In this document: in pieces, positions 52,539 to 61,443 of the stretch
How positions within the stretch are numbered: position 1 is the first letter of the stretch
Layout: every line of letters begins with the position of its first letter
Translations under genes and position numbers: made by a program
From: Pseudobdellovibrionaceae bacterium
Lineage (GTDB): Bacteria > Bdellovibrionota > Bdellovibrionia > Bdellovibrionales > UBA1609
Assembly: GCA_023898385.1 (NCBI GenBank)
Contig: CP060220.1
Location: forward strand, 496,001-560,000
DNA: 64,000 nucleotides
Direction: 5' to 3'
Notes under the pieces: generated by a model
Told to the model about the DNA's origin: nothing
Database searches by the model: none
The model's input: the letters and a program-made list of their open reading frames with translations, nothing else

Positions 52539-52892
52539 ATGTGTAAATTACCGCTGAATCCCCGTGGGCCAAAATATTTGCCGATAACAAGAAGAGTCTG
52601 GTGCTCCCTGCTCACATCCATTTTGGTGTTTCAAGGGCCGATGACAATGGCCATGGAAAACGACAAAGTTAAGCACCTCAGTGCTTCGGCGGCGATCAGC
52701 AGCGGCATCTATTTGGCCAGCCGTGAAAATGGGGCCAGTCGGTTTAAAGCCAGTGCTGCAGCCCTCGCCCTGACCCTTCTCGTGGGCGCCATCAAAGAGA
52801 CGCAAGACGTGTATTTTGACCAAAAAGATATGCAGGCCAATGCCGCCGGGGCTGCTGCAGGTGTGTTGTTGCCCATTTCATTTTCGTTTTAA
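52539..52892 (+). CDS. YfiM-like small envelope protein
   Basis: A 117-residue product. After a hydrophobic N-terminal segment (VWCSLLTSILVFQGPM) the sequence NDKVKHLSASAAISSGIYLA, AALALTLLVGAIKETQD and KDMQANAAGAAAGVLLPI shows two short membrane-type helices and the DK.KH, GxxKE.xD and xD..AN..G motifs of the YfiM/VanZ-like small proteins. The start is uncertain: 52539 is the longest, and internal ATGs near 52640 would remove the leading segment. Function of the family is not known. Confidence 0.65.
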   Translation: MCKLPLNPRGPKYLPITRRVWCSLLTSILVFQGPMTMAMENDKVKHLSASAAISSGIYLASRENGASRFKASAAALALTLLVGAIKETQDVYFDQKDMQANAAGAAAGVLLPISFSF

Positions 52893-53163
52893 TAAAGCTT
52901 CACCAGGAACTCCGTACACCAGGAACAGAGGTTTCTAAAGTTTGTGCAAAAATATCAATTTGAGGCAATTCGGTAAATCTAATTGCTTGGGTAATACATT
53001 GACCCAATCCATTCAATGCTTGCGAAGCAAGGCCTTAGAGTGGCCAATAACTCCATGATCTCAATACGTTAACTCGATGTAGGAAGATGTGGCCGGCGGG
53101 GTTGGCCCCATCTTGATGTGTAGAATGATGTGTGATAAAATGTGTAAAAGTGGAGGTCGGCAA

Positions 53164-53364
53164 ATGCCTACAAATTTAGCGTTAGATGATGAGTTGATAG
53201 AAAAGGCGAAAGAAGTGGGTAACCATCCCACAAAAAAAGAGGCCGTCACTGTGGCACTGCAGGAGTATATTCGAAACAAAAAACAAAAAGAAATTCTGAA
53301 GCTTTTTGGTGGGCTCGAGTTTAATCCAGAGTATAATTACAAGAAGCAACGAGCGAAAAAATGA
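53164..53364 (+). CDS. vapB: VapB-type antitoxin
   Basis: A 66-residue protein: MPTNLALDDELIEKAKEVGN, then HPTKKEAVTVALQEYIRNKK, the ribbon-helix-helix DNA-binding fold of VapB antitoxins, and a basic tail that would wrap the toxin. The start at 53164 has TGGAGG upstream; the in-frame 53089 start adds an unlikely Cys/Met-rich stretch. The 4-bp overlap with vapC is typical. The pair autoregulates its promoter in known cases. The 271-bp gap before it shows no other gene. Confidence 0.88.
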   Translation: MPTNLALDDELIEKAKEVGNHPTKKEAVTVALQEYIRNKKQKEILKLFGGLEFNPEYNYKKQRAKK

Positions 53365-53753
53365 TATTAGTCGACACCTGCATTTGGTCCGAAGCTCTGC
53401 GAAAGAACCACTCAAAGAATCATGTAGCTATTGAAAAGTTTGCCCGTATCATCTCTGAAAACCAGGTCGCAATTATTGGCGCCATTAGACAGGAGCTCCT
53501 GTCGGGCATTAAAGAAAAAAGATCTATTATCAAATTGAAAGATCATCTCCGGTATTTTCCGGATATTGAGCTGAGCGAACGAGACTACGAGTTGGCGGCA
53601 GAATATTTCAACCAATGCCAGAGGAAGGGAGTTCAGGGGTCAAATACCGATTTTTTAATTTGTTCTGTAGCAAATAGACTAAAATTGCCAATTTTTACAT
53701 TGGACAAAGATTTTAAAAACTTTCAAAAAATTCTGAAGATCAAACTTTTTTAG
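53361..53753 (+). CDS. vapC: VapC-type PIN-domain toxin (ribonuclease)
   Basis: A 130-residue PIN domain with all four acidic residues: Asp in MILVDTCIW (residue 5), Glu in GAIRQELLSG, Asp in GSNTDFLICSVA and Asp in FTLDKDF. The family cuts specific RNAs, often tRNA or rRNA, when not held by VapB. The frame is intact. It is coupled to vapB by an ATGA overlap. Confidence 0.9.
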   Translation: MILVDTCIWSEALRKNHSKNHVAIEKFARIISENQVAIIGAIRQELLSGIKEKRSIIKLKDHLRYFPDIELSERDYELAAEYFNQCQRKGVQGSNTDFLICSVANRLKLPIFTLDKDFKNFQKILKIKLF

Positions 53754-53807
53754 CACGCTGAATGAGATGGCTTCAGGTCTTTCAAGCAAAAAGGACAGCT
53801 AATAAAC

Positions 53808-54287
53808 CTACTCTTCCGGCATTCTTTGCCAAATGTATTGAAAAGGCTTATCGCCCAGCTGCAGGTGCAACACTAAGTCACCCTCTTGAAAATCGAGCTC
53901 GGTGATAGTCTCTCGGCCCACTTTCATGTCGGGATCCGAGGCGCATTCGCGGGTGTTTTGTTTCTGATTGATCCAGGTGATTTTATCCATCAAAAAACAA
54001 TCGCGGTAAATGTACATACCTCGGCGCTCGCAATAGCTGTGCTCTCCGGTACGTGTCCAGTGCAGGCGGTTTGTGCCGTTGGGGTAAAATTCATACTCCA
54101 TTACCAGGTTCGGGCTGAGGGGAGGATGCACTCGATCTTCATATACAAACTTATAATAGCGCCAGCGACCCACAATAGTTTGGGGGTCACACTGTCGCGC
54201 TTGGTGTTGAGCTTGTGCTGCACTTGAAAAAATATCGAGGGCTGCGATCAGCCCCGCCAAGAACCACCACTTGGACTTTCTAATCAC
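53808..54287 (-). CDS. Secreted protein of unknown function
   Basis: A 159-residue protein with a signal peptide (WWFLAGLIAALDIFSSAAQA). The mature part is a compact beta-rich domain starting CDPQTIVGRWRYYKFVYED and with MEYEFYPNGTNRLHW, resembling small lipocalin- or calycin-like 'amount of change' domains. The cysteines (QCDP, YCERRG, DCFL, ECAS) could form two disulfides. The family is not recognised. It overlaps the upstream protease gene by 4 bp (ATGA), so the two form one operon. Confidence 0.75.
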   Translation of the reverse strand: MIRKSKWWFLAGLIAALDIFSSAAQAQHQARQCDPQTIVGRWRYYKFVYEDRVHPPLSPNLVMEYEFYPNGTNRLHWTRTGEHSYCERRGMYIYRDCFLMDKITWINQKQNTRECASDPDMKVGRETITELDFQEGDLVLHLQLGDKPFQYIWQRMPEE

Positions 54288-55690
54288 TGAATCCAGCCCC
54301 GTTTCTGCAAGACGCGGCGAACGGCAAGAACCTCTGCAGCCGAATGACCGGCCTCAACAGCCTTCAGCATCGACGGAGCAAAATCAACAAATTGCCCCCC
54401 GGGACCGAGGTTTGTCAGTGTGTCGATGGCCAAATGCCCGGTGGCATTGGGGCCAAGGGCATTTCGGATCTCCCAAAGGGTGCCACTGACAATAGTGCTA
54501 TCGTGATATTTGCCGCCGTTAAAGTCTTTAAAGGCCAACAAATTGTTGTCTAGCGTTCGCTTAAAATCTCGCTTCAAATAAGAAAACTCACCCATGCGAG
54601 GGGTGTTTAACATATTTGCCGCGAAAAAGTCAGCAAAACCCTCGTTCATGGAGCCGCCCTCACCCTGGCTAGGAAGGCCCGAGAGGACATCGATATAGGC
54701 ATGCGCCACTTCGTGGGCCACAATAGTGGGATCACGGGGAATATCTTTATACACCGAGTTATCGCCGTCCCCTAGGCGGATATTTCCGTCATAGTAGAAG
54801 GCCACATTGCTGGGCGTGTGCCCGCCAACATGAGTTTTAACATCCAATTGAAAGGGGAGGTTGATGCCATATTCAGTGCCAAACCAATCTAGTGTTCGAT
54901 TCATAAAAAAGTAAGTTTGCACTTCATTAAATGAGGGCTCAGTAGTGGCAAACTTAAATTCATTGGTGGGGCTCTTTACGGCACTCAGTGCTGAACGCAC
55001 TTTCAGTCGGCTAGAGGTCAAAGTGCCATCGCCAAGAAGTTGTCGCAAGACCACCTCAGCTAGGTCCGACCTTGCGGGTGAGTTAGTAAAAACGGTCGCG
55101 ACCCCATTTACCAAGTGGTAGCCAATGGAGTTATGGCTTAAAACATAGCCAGAGTCAGACAGATGCATTGCCATGACGTCAGATTCATCTTGCTTAACAT
55201 ACTTTAAGACTAAAACGGGGGTGAGCCCCATCATGTCTTCGACCAATTCAATTTCAGGTGGGTAAAGTTTTTTAGCGTTGTTAATTTCTGAGTTTCGCCG
55301 TTTGGCATGTTCTATCAGTTCAGGGACAAGTCGCGTGATTTTATCTAAACGACTTTGGGTTTTTTGATCCATGGTTTGAAACAGCTGCCCCGTTGCTGAT
55401 TCAATGGTGCCATTTTTCTGAATTAAGTGCACATAAGAGTTGGCCACTGGTATGCCATTGATGGTCTGTTGCCAGCGTTTAATGGATTTTGTTTTTAAAT
55501 CCACCGACTTTGCATGGGCTCCGGATTTTTCAGTGACTAAAGCGAGGTTGAGTTGCTCGAGCTGTTGGTCATTGAGATCTTTGGGATCAGTGCTGTTCAG
55601 CCGAAATCTCACAATATCGCCACTAGGGCTACATGCACTGAGCAAAAAGATCGAAGTTAATATGTAGAAACAATTTTTTATTGAAATCAT
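54284..55690 (-). CDS. M4/M36-like zinc metalloprotease lipoprotein
   Basis: A 468-residue lipoprotein (lipobox LLSAC at about residue 20). N-terminal residues about 60-170 resemble the FTP/PepSY propeptide of thermolysin-like proteases (KSIKRWQQTINGIPVANSYV, KNGTIESATGQLF). The catalytic part has DPTIVAHEVAHAYIDVLSGL (HExxH at about residue 322) and SMNEGFADFFAANML (third ligand Glu at about residue 347), the order of clan MA(E). It would digest peptides at the cell surface or periplasm. GGGGGAGG lies 8 nt before the ATG. The downstream small secreted protein is translated from the same message. Confidence 0.85.
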   Translation of the reverse strand: MISIKNCFYILTSIFLLSACSPSGDIVRFRLNSTDPKDLNDQQLEQLNLALVTEKSGAHAKSVDLKTKSIKRWQQTINGIPVANSYVHLIQKNGTIESATGQLFQTMDQKTQSRLDKITRLVPELIEHAKRRNSEINNAKKLYPPEIELVEDMMGLTPVLVLKYVKQDESDVMAMHLSDSGYVLSHNSIGYHLVNGVATVFTNSPARSDLAEVVLRQLLGDGTLTSSRLKVRSALSAVKSPTNEFKFATTEPSFNEVQTYFFMNRTLDWFGTEYGINLPFQLDVKTHVGGHTPSNVAFYYDGNIRLGDGDNSVYKDIPRDPTIVAHEVAHAYIDVLSGLPSQGEGGSMNEGFADFFAANMLNTPRMGEFSYLKRDFKRTLDNNLLAFKDFNGGKYHDSTIVSGTLWEIRNALGPNATGHLAIDTLTNLGPGGQFVDFAPSMLKAVEAGHSAAEVLAVRRVLQKRGWIQ

Positions 55691-55726
55691 AAAATGGCCT
55701 CCCCCGATACCATTTTACATAAACGG

Positions 55727-55750
55727 CCGCCCAGGTAGAAACCTGAGCGG
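55727..55750 (-). terminator. Hairpin downstream of the 55786 gene
   Basis: CCGC.CAGGT pairs with ACCTG.GCGG around AGAA. It sits between the 55786 gene and the next minus-strand gene. No T-run follows, so it may only separate the transcripts. Confidence 0.4.
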
Positions 55751-55785
55751 ACCTTTGTCGAGAATTATAATACTTTTTTAAAGAA

Positions 55786-56190
55786 TTATTCTTCTACGTG
55801 AAGAGTACGCTCGATGAAAGTACCGTCGCCATTCATAAACCGAATGGTGTGGTCACCGGAATCTAGCTGGCCAAGGTGCAATTCTTTAGTGAAAGGCACA
55901 AGCACCATGATGCACATAGTTTGGCGAACAGTGGCTACTGAACGCACTTCGTGAATGTTGGGCTCAACGTCTTTAGTTACATCAGCGCGGTTCCAGCTGT
56001 AGCAACCATTTGGAAACAAGCCGTTGACGACCACATAAGCGTCTGACTCAGAGTCAAAGCCGCCAGGAATGAACGCATCGTTAATGCCGATGGTCACTTC
56101 TTTTTCTTTTACTGTGTCATCAGATGCCCAGGCAAAAGTACTTGATGCGACTATGGCTAGTGCTGCCAGTGTTGTTGTGAACAATTTCAT
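55786..56190 (-). CDS. Small periplasmic protein of unknown function
   Basis: A 134-residue protein with a signal peptide (cleavage after AWA). The mature sequence is a beta-rich domain: KEKEVTIGINDAFIPGGFDS, VVVNGLFPNGCYSWNRADV, RQTMCIMVLVPFTKELHL and HTIRFMNGDGTFIERTLHV. Its two cysteines are far apart and could pair. The immunoglobulin-like layout recalls small exported adaptor domains. The family is not recognised. Monocistronic. Confidence 0.7.
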   Translation of the reverse strand: MKLFTTTLAALAIVASSTFAWASDDTVKEKEVTIGINDAFIPGGFDSESDAYVVVNGLFPNGCYSWNRADVTKDVEPNIHEVRSVATVRQTMCIMVLVPFTKELHLGQLDSGDHTIRFMNGDGTFIERTLHVEE

Positions 56191-56609
56191 GTATTCCCCC
56201 TCTTGTATTTGTTTGTGGACGTCTTGTTCAGTTCTATACTAGAGCAAGCGGCGTACCACTTTTAAAATCCCCTCAATTCGTTTTCGCCAGAAAGTTGGGG
56301 CAAAGTTTCTCATCAGACAGTGATTGAAAGAGACAAATTGCCCCAAGGCCAAAACTTTAATCGCCTTGCGATTTTCATAGTAGAGATGGGAGTTTCAAAA
56401 AAGGCAAGCGCTATTCGAAATCGCAACAAGGAGTGTTGTGACGGCGCCGTCAGGTGACCAACAACTATTTAAGTTTCTTTAATAAACAATCGGAATGGCT
56501 GTTGAAAATAAACCCTTCTCGTGACAGAATTTGTAAGAAAGCGTCCGTTGTAGCTTCACTCAAGCGAATGTGTTAGAATACGTTGTTGTTTAGCGTAAAG
56601 GAGATTCTA
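56191..56609. other. Intergenic gap with no recognised element
   Basis: This 419-bp gap lies between divergent genes. I see a short inverted pair near 56349-56378 (caaggc, gccttg) and the ribosome-binding site AAAGGAG before 56610, but no gene, RNA or repeat family. Confidence 0.5.
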
Positions 56610-57014
56610 ATGCGCCTTTTAAGTGTATTTTTAGCCCTATTTGTTTCTGCGGTGGTTGGATTCACGGCGAGTGCGCAAAACCCAAAGGGTGACGCCCCTC
56701 CTGAGTTGCATCGAAAAGGCTTCCAGCAGTTGGAGCAATCGGGAAAACTATTTACCGTTCGGCTGCAGCCTAAAGACAAAGAGCTCCGGCTTTTCGTGGT
56801 GGGCAACGAGGCAGCACGCATTGACCTTGAGGAGTTCACGGTCCATGCCAAGTGGATTCGCGGCGAGAAAGAGTCGAAGCTAAAAGTCGAGCCCGTAGGC
56901 GAGTATTTCCGACTTCATGAAGCGCCAGAGGGGCCGGGCAATCTTGAGATCACTTTGAAGCCGAAAAAAGAAAAAGAACATAAGGCCGAGTCATTTAAGC
57001 TTCGCCTTAACTAG
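56610..57014 (+). CDS. Small secreted protein of unknown function
   Basis: A 134-residue protein with a signal peptide (MRLLSVFLALFVSAVVGFTA). The mature part is a single charged beta domain (KLFTVRLQPKDKELRLFVVG, GNLEITLKPKKEKEHKAESF) with no cysteine. Start at 56610 supported by AAAGGAG; the longer in-frame start at 56583 lacks one. The family is not recognised. Its stop is 6 bp from the convergent EEP gene. Confidence 0.72.
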   Translation: MRLLSVFLALFVSAVVGFTASAQNPKGDAPPELHRKGFQQLEQSGKLFTVRLQPKDKELRLFVVGNEAARIDLEEFTVHAKWIRGEKESKLKVEPVGEYFRLHEAPEGPGNLEITLKPKKEKEHKAESFKLRLN

Positions 57015-57020
57015 AGCCAA

Positions 57021-57776
57021 CTAAAGTTTAAATTCAGCCAAAATAGGGATGTGGTCCGACAGTTGCGCCCAGGGAGATGTTTCAACCTTATGCCCTCGAA
57101 TTGGCGACAGTCCGCGGAAATAAATGCGATCAAGAGGCAATAAAGGAAGCCAGCTTGGAAACGTGGGCATATGCCGACCCATCAGCGAGTGAAACACTTC
57201 ATCGAGAGAGAGTTCTTGCCGGATTGTGGGCGTGGCCCGTTGCCACCAATCATTAAAGTCGCCCGCCAATAGGAGCGGACAGTGCGCGTCCACATGTTCA
57301 TTAACGCGGTCGATGATCATCTTCAACTGTTGGCGCCGTGACATTTCGAAGAGATCCAGGTGAACGCAGATCAAGTGCAGGTCATTGCTCCATTCAGGAG
57401 GACGAACAACGGCATGCAGAAGACCCCTTTTGGCAAAAGGGGCAGCTGATATGTCGATGTTTTCTGAAAACACAATGGGGTATTTGCTCATGATTGCGTT
57501 GCCATGGTGGCCGTTGCTGTAGGCCGCATTCTTACCATAGCTGTGATAGGGCCAAAGTTGATCGGCCATGGCCTCAAGGGGGCTCATGTGATCGGTATTT
57601 ATGCCGCCGTTGCCGATAATCACATTGGGGTGGCGGCCATTTACTTCCTGTAAAAAAACAATGTCTGCACTTAACGCCCTGATGGCATCTCGAATATCTT
57701 GTAAGACATAGCGCCGCCCACCGGTGGTGTGTCCTTTATGCATGTTGTATGTGAGCACTCTGAGGCTTGATTCCAT
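57021..57776 (-). CDS. Endonuclease/exonuclease/phosphatase (EEP) family protein
   Basis: A 251-residue cytoplasmic-type protein with the EEP landmarks: RVLTYNMHKG (residue 7), DIVFLQEVNG (Glu at about 44), LICVHLDLF, LLLAGDFNDWW (Asp/Asn at about 162) and LSDHIPILAEF (Asp-His at the end). The family cuts phosphodiester bonds in nucleic acids or phospholipids. It lies just after the phospholipase-D gene (24 bp), the common bacterial pairing of EEP with a cardiolipin-synthase-like protein, which suggests action on lipids. Confidence 0.87.
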   Translation of the reverse strand: MESSLRVLTYNMHKGHTTGGRRYVLQDIRDAIRALSADIVFLQEVNGRHPNVIIGNGGINTDHMSPLEAMADQLWPYHSYGKNAAYSNGHHGNAIMSKYPIVFSENIDISAAPFAKRGLLHAVVRPPEWSNDLHLICVHLDLFEMSRRQQLKMIIDRVNEHVDAHCPLLLAGDFNDWWQRATPTIRQELSLDEVFHSLMGRHMPTFPSWLPLLPLDRIYFRGLSPIRGHKVETSPWAQLSDHIPILAEFKL

Positions 57777-57799
57777 AGTATCCTATTTAAGCTTATTTA

Positions 57800-59032
57800 T
57801 TATATCCAATTTTTTATAAGAAGCACCAAGCGGGGCATTATGTATTGCCACCACCGTTTTGTTTTTAAGCTGGACATTTCTATTTCATGAGAGAGCTTTA
57901 GATCACTTTCAAACTGAGTTTGCAGGGACTTCAAAGAGGTTTCGGACGCCGGGATGACATCTAACTCGAGGTCATGAAAGAGACTTCGGTGATTCAGGTT
58001 GCTAGAGCCGATAACAGCCCAATCATCTATGATGGCCGTTTTTGCATGTAAAACGGTGGGCAGGTACTCAAAAATCCGGACCCCGGCAGCAAGCAGGCGG
58101 GGGTAAAAATATTGGCTCACTATTTTTACGATCTTCACGTCACTTTTTTCTGGCAGTAATAATACCACTTTGGCTCCGCGCTCAGCCGCCTGGCAAAGGG
58201 CTGTAAGTAAATGCGTGGGGGGTACAAAATAGGGGTTGGTGATCAGCACCTGTTTTTTAGCCTTATCGATGCGGTCAATGAGGTCATTCATGTTGTTGAG
58301 TCGAGATTTTCGATTCAAGTTGGTCCTGACGAAAGCCGAATTTCTCACTCGCCAGCGCTCGCGGCGTTTTTTAACAAACTGTTGAAAATTGTGTACATGA
58401 TAAGATTCTGACCAGGTGAGGCTAAAAGAGGCCAAGATGTCATTGGGGCCAGAAACTTCAAGCCCAATGGCCGACTCCCGCCAGCGGAAACTGTCGCTAG
58501 TAATATTCATGCTGCCAGTGAAAATTCGTTTGTTATCAAAAATATAAACTTTTCGATGATTGCGGCGGTTAATGGTGGACCACAGTTTAAAAAAACGTCC
58601 CGGATTGGTGAGGGCCGAGTAGAAAGTGCGTGCAAATGGCCAGGGCACAGGATTAAAAGCGCGCAGTTCAATTCCTGTTTTGGGCAATGTGGAATAGTGT
58701 TTTTCAAGCCAATCAAAAGACCCGATGCCGTCCACTAAAAGGCGAATGCGAACACCGCGGCTTGCGGCCAGCTGCAGCTGTTGCAAGGTTCGGCGCCCGA
58801 TCCCGTCGTCAGCAAAAATATAGGTTTCTATGTCGATGCTGTGCTGAGCCTCGGTGATGGCCTGGCTGAGGGCTAAGAAAAAGGCATGGCCACTGTGGTA
58901 GACCACTTCCCGTTGCCAGGGGGATTGAACTAAAGTGGGTGAGTGGACTTCGTAACGCAATCTGTCGCCTCTGAGTGAAGGAATATCTAGGGACTCTTTG
59001 CCATTGTAGGATTTTTTCAATAACTTGAGCAA
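57800..59032 (-). CDS. Cardiolipin synthase-like phospholipase D family protein
   Basis: About 410 residues with two HKD motifs: HRKVYIFDNKRIFTGSMN and LHAKTAIIDDWAVIGSSN. YVF.DDGIGRR and LLVDGIGSF in the first half also fit. The family joins or splits phospholipids through a phospho-His intermediate, and cardiolipin synthase is the likeliest role. The start is uncertain. The frame is open to a GTG at 59224, but this would lie antisense under the Usp gene. I place the start at TTG 59032, in front of the divergent Usp ribosome-binding site. No good ribosome-binding site is seen for either. It forms an operon with the EEP gene. Confidence 0.8.
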   Translation of the reverse strand: MLKLLKKSYNGKESLDIPSLRGDRLRYEVHSPTLVQSPWQREVVYHSGHAFFLALSQAITEAQHSIDIETYIFADDGIGRRTLQQLQLAASRGVRIRLLVDGIGSFDWLEKHYSTLPKTGIELRAFNPVPWPFARTFYSALTNPGRFFKLWSTINRRNHRKVYIFDNKRIFTGSMNITSDSFRWRESAIGLEVSGPNDILASFSLTWSESYHVHNFQQFVKKRRERWRVRNSAFVRTNLNRKSRLNNMNDLIDRIDKAKKQVLITNPYFVPPTHLLTALCQAAERGAKVVLLLPEKSDVKIVKIVSQYFYPRLLAAGVRIFEYLPTVLHAKTAIIDDWAVIGSSNLNHRSLFHDLELDVIPASETSLKSLQTQFESDLKLSHEIEMSSLKTKRWWQYIMPRLVLLIKNWI

Positions 59033-59087
59033 GGCGACAAAGTGTGAAAATGCATTTTCTTGCAGGCCGTCCTTAGAGGAGGTTGAT

Positions 59088-60038
59088 ATGGCTGGTGGAA
59101 AGAATTCCCTTAAAAAAGTAGTTTGGGCGGTGGATCCTTTTTCTGAAATGGATGAGACATGGATGCGAGCGGAGCAGGTGCTGTCAAAAGTGTGCGAGTT
59201 CTCAAATTGCAATGTGGTGCCCACCTATGTCCTAGGTGCAGATAGCTTGCATTGGATTGGCAACGTCATGCCACCCAATGTGGATCACTTTGTGCCATTG
59301 GCCGAAAAAGCGCTGGGTGACATGAGCGAACAGTCCTCGTTGAAAAATCTGGCTGAGCCCGTGGTGGTGGTGAACCACGAAAACTCCCGTCGATTTGATA
59401 TTAAAGCGCTATTGTCTTTTGCTAAAAACGAAGGCGCCGATCTAATAGTACTTAATACCCACGCCCGAGAGGGTGTGGCCCGTTTTTTTATGGGAAGCTT
59501 TGCCGAAAGTACACTTTTGAAATCAGATGTACCGTTGTTGTTTGTAAGTCCTAAGACAGCGCCTCTCGGCAATATTGAAAAAGTACTTTTTCCAACGGAT
59601 TTCTCTGAAGCCTCAAAGTCGACCTTAGATAAATTTGTAGATCAGTATGCGGGTGTGGTGAAAGAAATTGTCTTATTGAATAAGATCCCGCATCCCGTGG
59701 ATGCCTTTGTGCAAACCGGTGTGGCCACAGTGGGCGGCGGCTGGGTGAGTGTGGAGCAGTTCATGACCTCAGAGATTGAGGAGCGCACTAAGGCTGCAGA
59801 AGCCATGGCTAAGAAAATGGCTACGGATTCGCTCAAAGTGTCTGTGGAGATCGATGATAGCCCCGGACAGGTGGTGGATGTGATTCTTGAGACAGCTAAA
59901 AAACACAAATGCCACATGATCGCCATGAGTGCGGAGTCTGGTTTACTTTCATCCATCGTCATTGGTAGTGTGGCTCGCGGAGTGATTCGCGAGGCTGAAA
60001 TGCCGGTGTGGGTGTCGTATCACGCTACAGAGGATTAA
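59088..60038 (+). CDS. Double universal-stress-protein domain protein
   Basis: A 316-residue protein of two Usp domains. Domain 1 (about 5-150) starts KKVVWAVDPFSEMDETW and ends VARFFMGSFAESTLLKSDVP. Domain 2 (about 155-315) starts IEKVLFPTDFSEASKSTLDK and ends SSIVIGSVARGVIREAEMPV. The GxxxxGS nucleotide-binding pattern is visible in both. Start at 59088 is marked by GAGGAGG. The beta-CASP nuclease gene follows 17 bp later, so the two form an operon. The divergent PLD gene lies upstream. Confidence 0.85.
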   Translation: MAGGKNSLKKVVWAVDPFSEMDETWMRAEQVLSKVCEFSNCNVVPTYVLGADSLHWIGNVMPPNVDHFVPLAEKALGDMSEQSSLKNLAEPVVVVNHENSRRFDIKALLSFAKNEGADLIVLNTHAREGVARFFMGSFAESTLLKSDVPLLFVSPKTAPLGNIEKVLFPTDFSEASKSTLDKFVDQYAGVVKEIVLLNKIPHPVDAFVQTGVATVGGGWVSVEQFMTSEIEERTKAAEAMAKKMATDSLKVSVEIDDSPGQVVDVILETAKKHKCHMIAMSAESGLLSSIVIGSVARGVIREAEMPVWVSYHATED

Positions 60039-60054
60039 AAAAAAGTGAGGCCAC

Positions 60055-61443
60055 ATGCAGATTGAATTTCTGGGGGCAGCGCAGACAGTTACGGGAAGTC
60101 GAACGCTCCTACATCATGGGGATAAAAAAATTCTTGTAGATTGTGGGCTTTACCAAGGTTCGCGCGAGTTGCGAGACCGTAACTGGGCTGAGTTCACTGA
60201 GGCGCCTGATATTGATTTTGTGGTTCTCACCCACGCCCATGTGGATCATTCTGGATATCTTCCAAAGCTTGTCAGTGAGGGGTTTAAAGGCCCGGTTTAT
60301 TGTTCACAATCCACTGCGGAACTTTGTAAAATCATGCTTCGGGACTCCGCCCATTTACAGGAGGAAGATGCAAGGTTCGCCAACAAAAAAGGCTACTCCC
60401 GCCATCAGCCGGCCCTTCCTTTATACACATCAGAAGATGCCGAAGCTGCGTTGCGACTGTTCAGGCCCGTACCCATGGACACATGGGTGGAGTTAACAGA
60501 GGGGTTGAGCTTTCGGTTGTTGCGGGCCGGGCACATATTGGGTGCCTGTATTGTGCAGTTTTCTATGAGCGAAGAGAATGGGGTGAGAACTCTCACCTTT
60601 AGTGGTGACCTGGGTCATGGTCGGCAGAATGTCATTAAAGGTCCTGTAGCGGTGGATCAGACGGATTATTTGGTTCTCGAGAGCACCTATGGTGATCGCC
60701 TGCATCCGAGAGAAGATGTGATGGGTATCGTTAAGGAGCAGGTGCACTATGTGAAAGAGCAAGGTGGAGTGTTGGTGATTCCCGCCTTCACAGTGGGCCG
60801 CACTCAAGAAGTACTCTATATGTTAAAAGTTTTAGAAGAGCGGGGAGAGATCCCTAATCTTGAGGTGTATGTGGATAGTCCCATGGCCACAGCCGTGACA
60901 GATCTTTATATGCGACACAAAGATGAGTTGCGTTTGTCTTTTGAAAACGGGCAGTTGCAGTATCCATTGGAACCAAGTTCTTATATTCCGGTGCGATCGG
61001 TGGACGAGTCCATGTTGCTTTGTATGCGTAACGGACCAATGATTGTGATCTCTGCCGCAGGAATGTTAACCGGCGGGCGGATTTTGCATCATCTGAAAAA
61101 ACGTCTTCCCAGCCGTAAGAATGTAGTGCTGTTTGTGGGGTATCAGGCTGAAGACACAAAGGGCAGGCTTCTGCAATCAGGCCTTCCCACTTTGCGCATT
61201 CATCATGAGCCGGTTGAAGTGAGGGCTAAAATTGTAACCATAGAGAGCTTATCGGCTCATGCCGATACCAATGACCTCATGGATTGGCTACGCCAGTTTT
61301 CGCATCCACCAAAAAAAGTGTTTCTCAACCACGGGGAACCGCAAAGCATTAAGGCTCTATGTTATCGCATTCGCCATGAGTTGGGATGGGATGTGGTCGT
61401 GCCCAGTTATGGTGACAAATTCGAGTTGGGTACCAGGTCCTAA
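60055..61443 (+). CDS. Metallo-beta-lactamase fold RNA-processing exonuclease (beta-CASP)
   Basis: A 462-residue enzyme of the CPSF/RNase J-like class. The MBL part has QTVTGSRTLLHHGDKKILVD, VVLTHAHVDHSGYLPKLV (HxHxDH), GHILGACIVQF and SGDLGHG. The beta-CASP part has YLVLESTYGDR, IPAFTVGRTQEVLYML, DSPMATAVTDLY, ISAAGMLTGGRILHHL and VGYQAEDTKGR. ESLSAHADTNDLMDWL and NHGEPQSIKALCYRI close the protein. These features fit RNA maturation or decay. The last residues and stop codon are encoded in the left arm of the giant hairpin element B. Confidence 0.88.
   Translation: MQIEFLGAAQTVTGSRTLLHHGDKKILVDCGLYQGSRELRDRNWAEFTEAPDIDFVVLTHAHVDHSGYLPKLVSEGFKGPVYCSQSTAELCKIMLRDSAHLQEEDARFANKKGYSRHQPALPLYTSEDAEAALRLFRPVPMDTWVELTEGLSFRLLRAGHILGACIVQFSMSEENGVRTLTFSGDLGHGRQNVIKGPVAVDQTDYLVLESTYGDRLHPREDVMGIVKEQVHYVKEQGGVLVIPAFTVGRTQEVLYMLKVLEERGEIPNLEVYVDSPMATAVTDLYMRHKDELRLSFENGQLQYPLEPSSYIPVRSVDESMLLCMRNGPMIVISAAGMLTGGRILHHLKKRLPSRKNVVLFVGYQAEDTKGRLLQSGLPTLRIHHEPVEVRAKIVTIESLSAHADTNDLMDWLRQFSHPPKKVFLNHGEPQSIKALCYRIRHELGWDVVVPSYGDKFELGTRS

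Noticed and set aside
57800..59224. Full-length PLD frame starting at GTG 59224
   Set aside because: The first 64 codons would lie antisense to the Usp coding region and its ribosome-binding site, and resemble no PLD N-terminus. A later non-ATG start is more likely.
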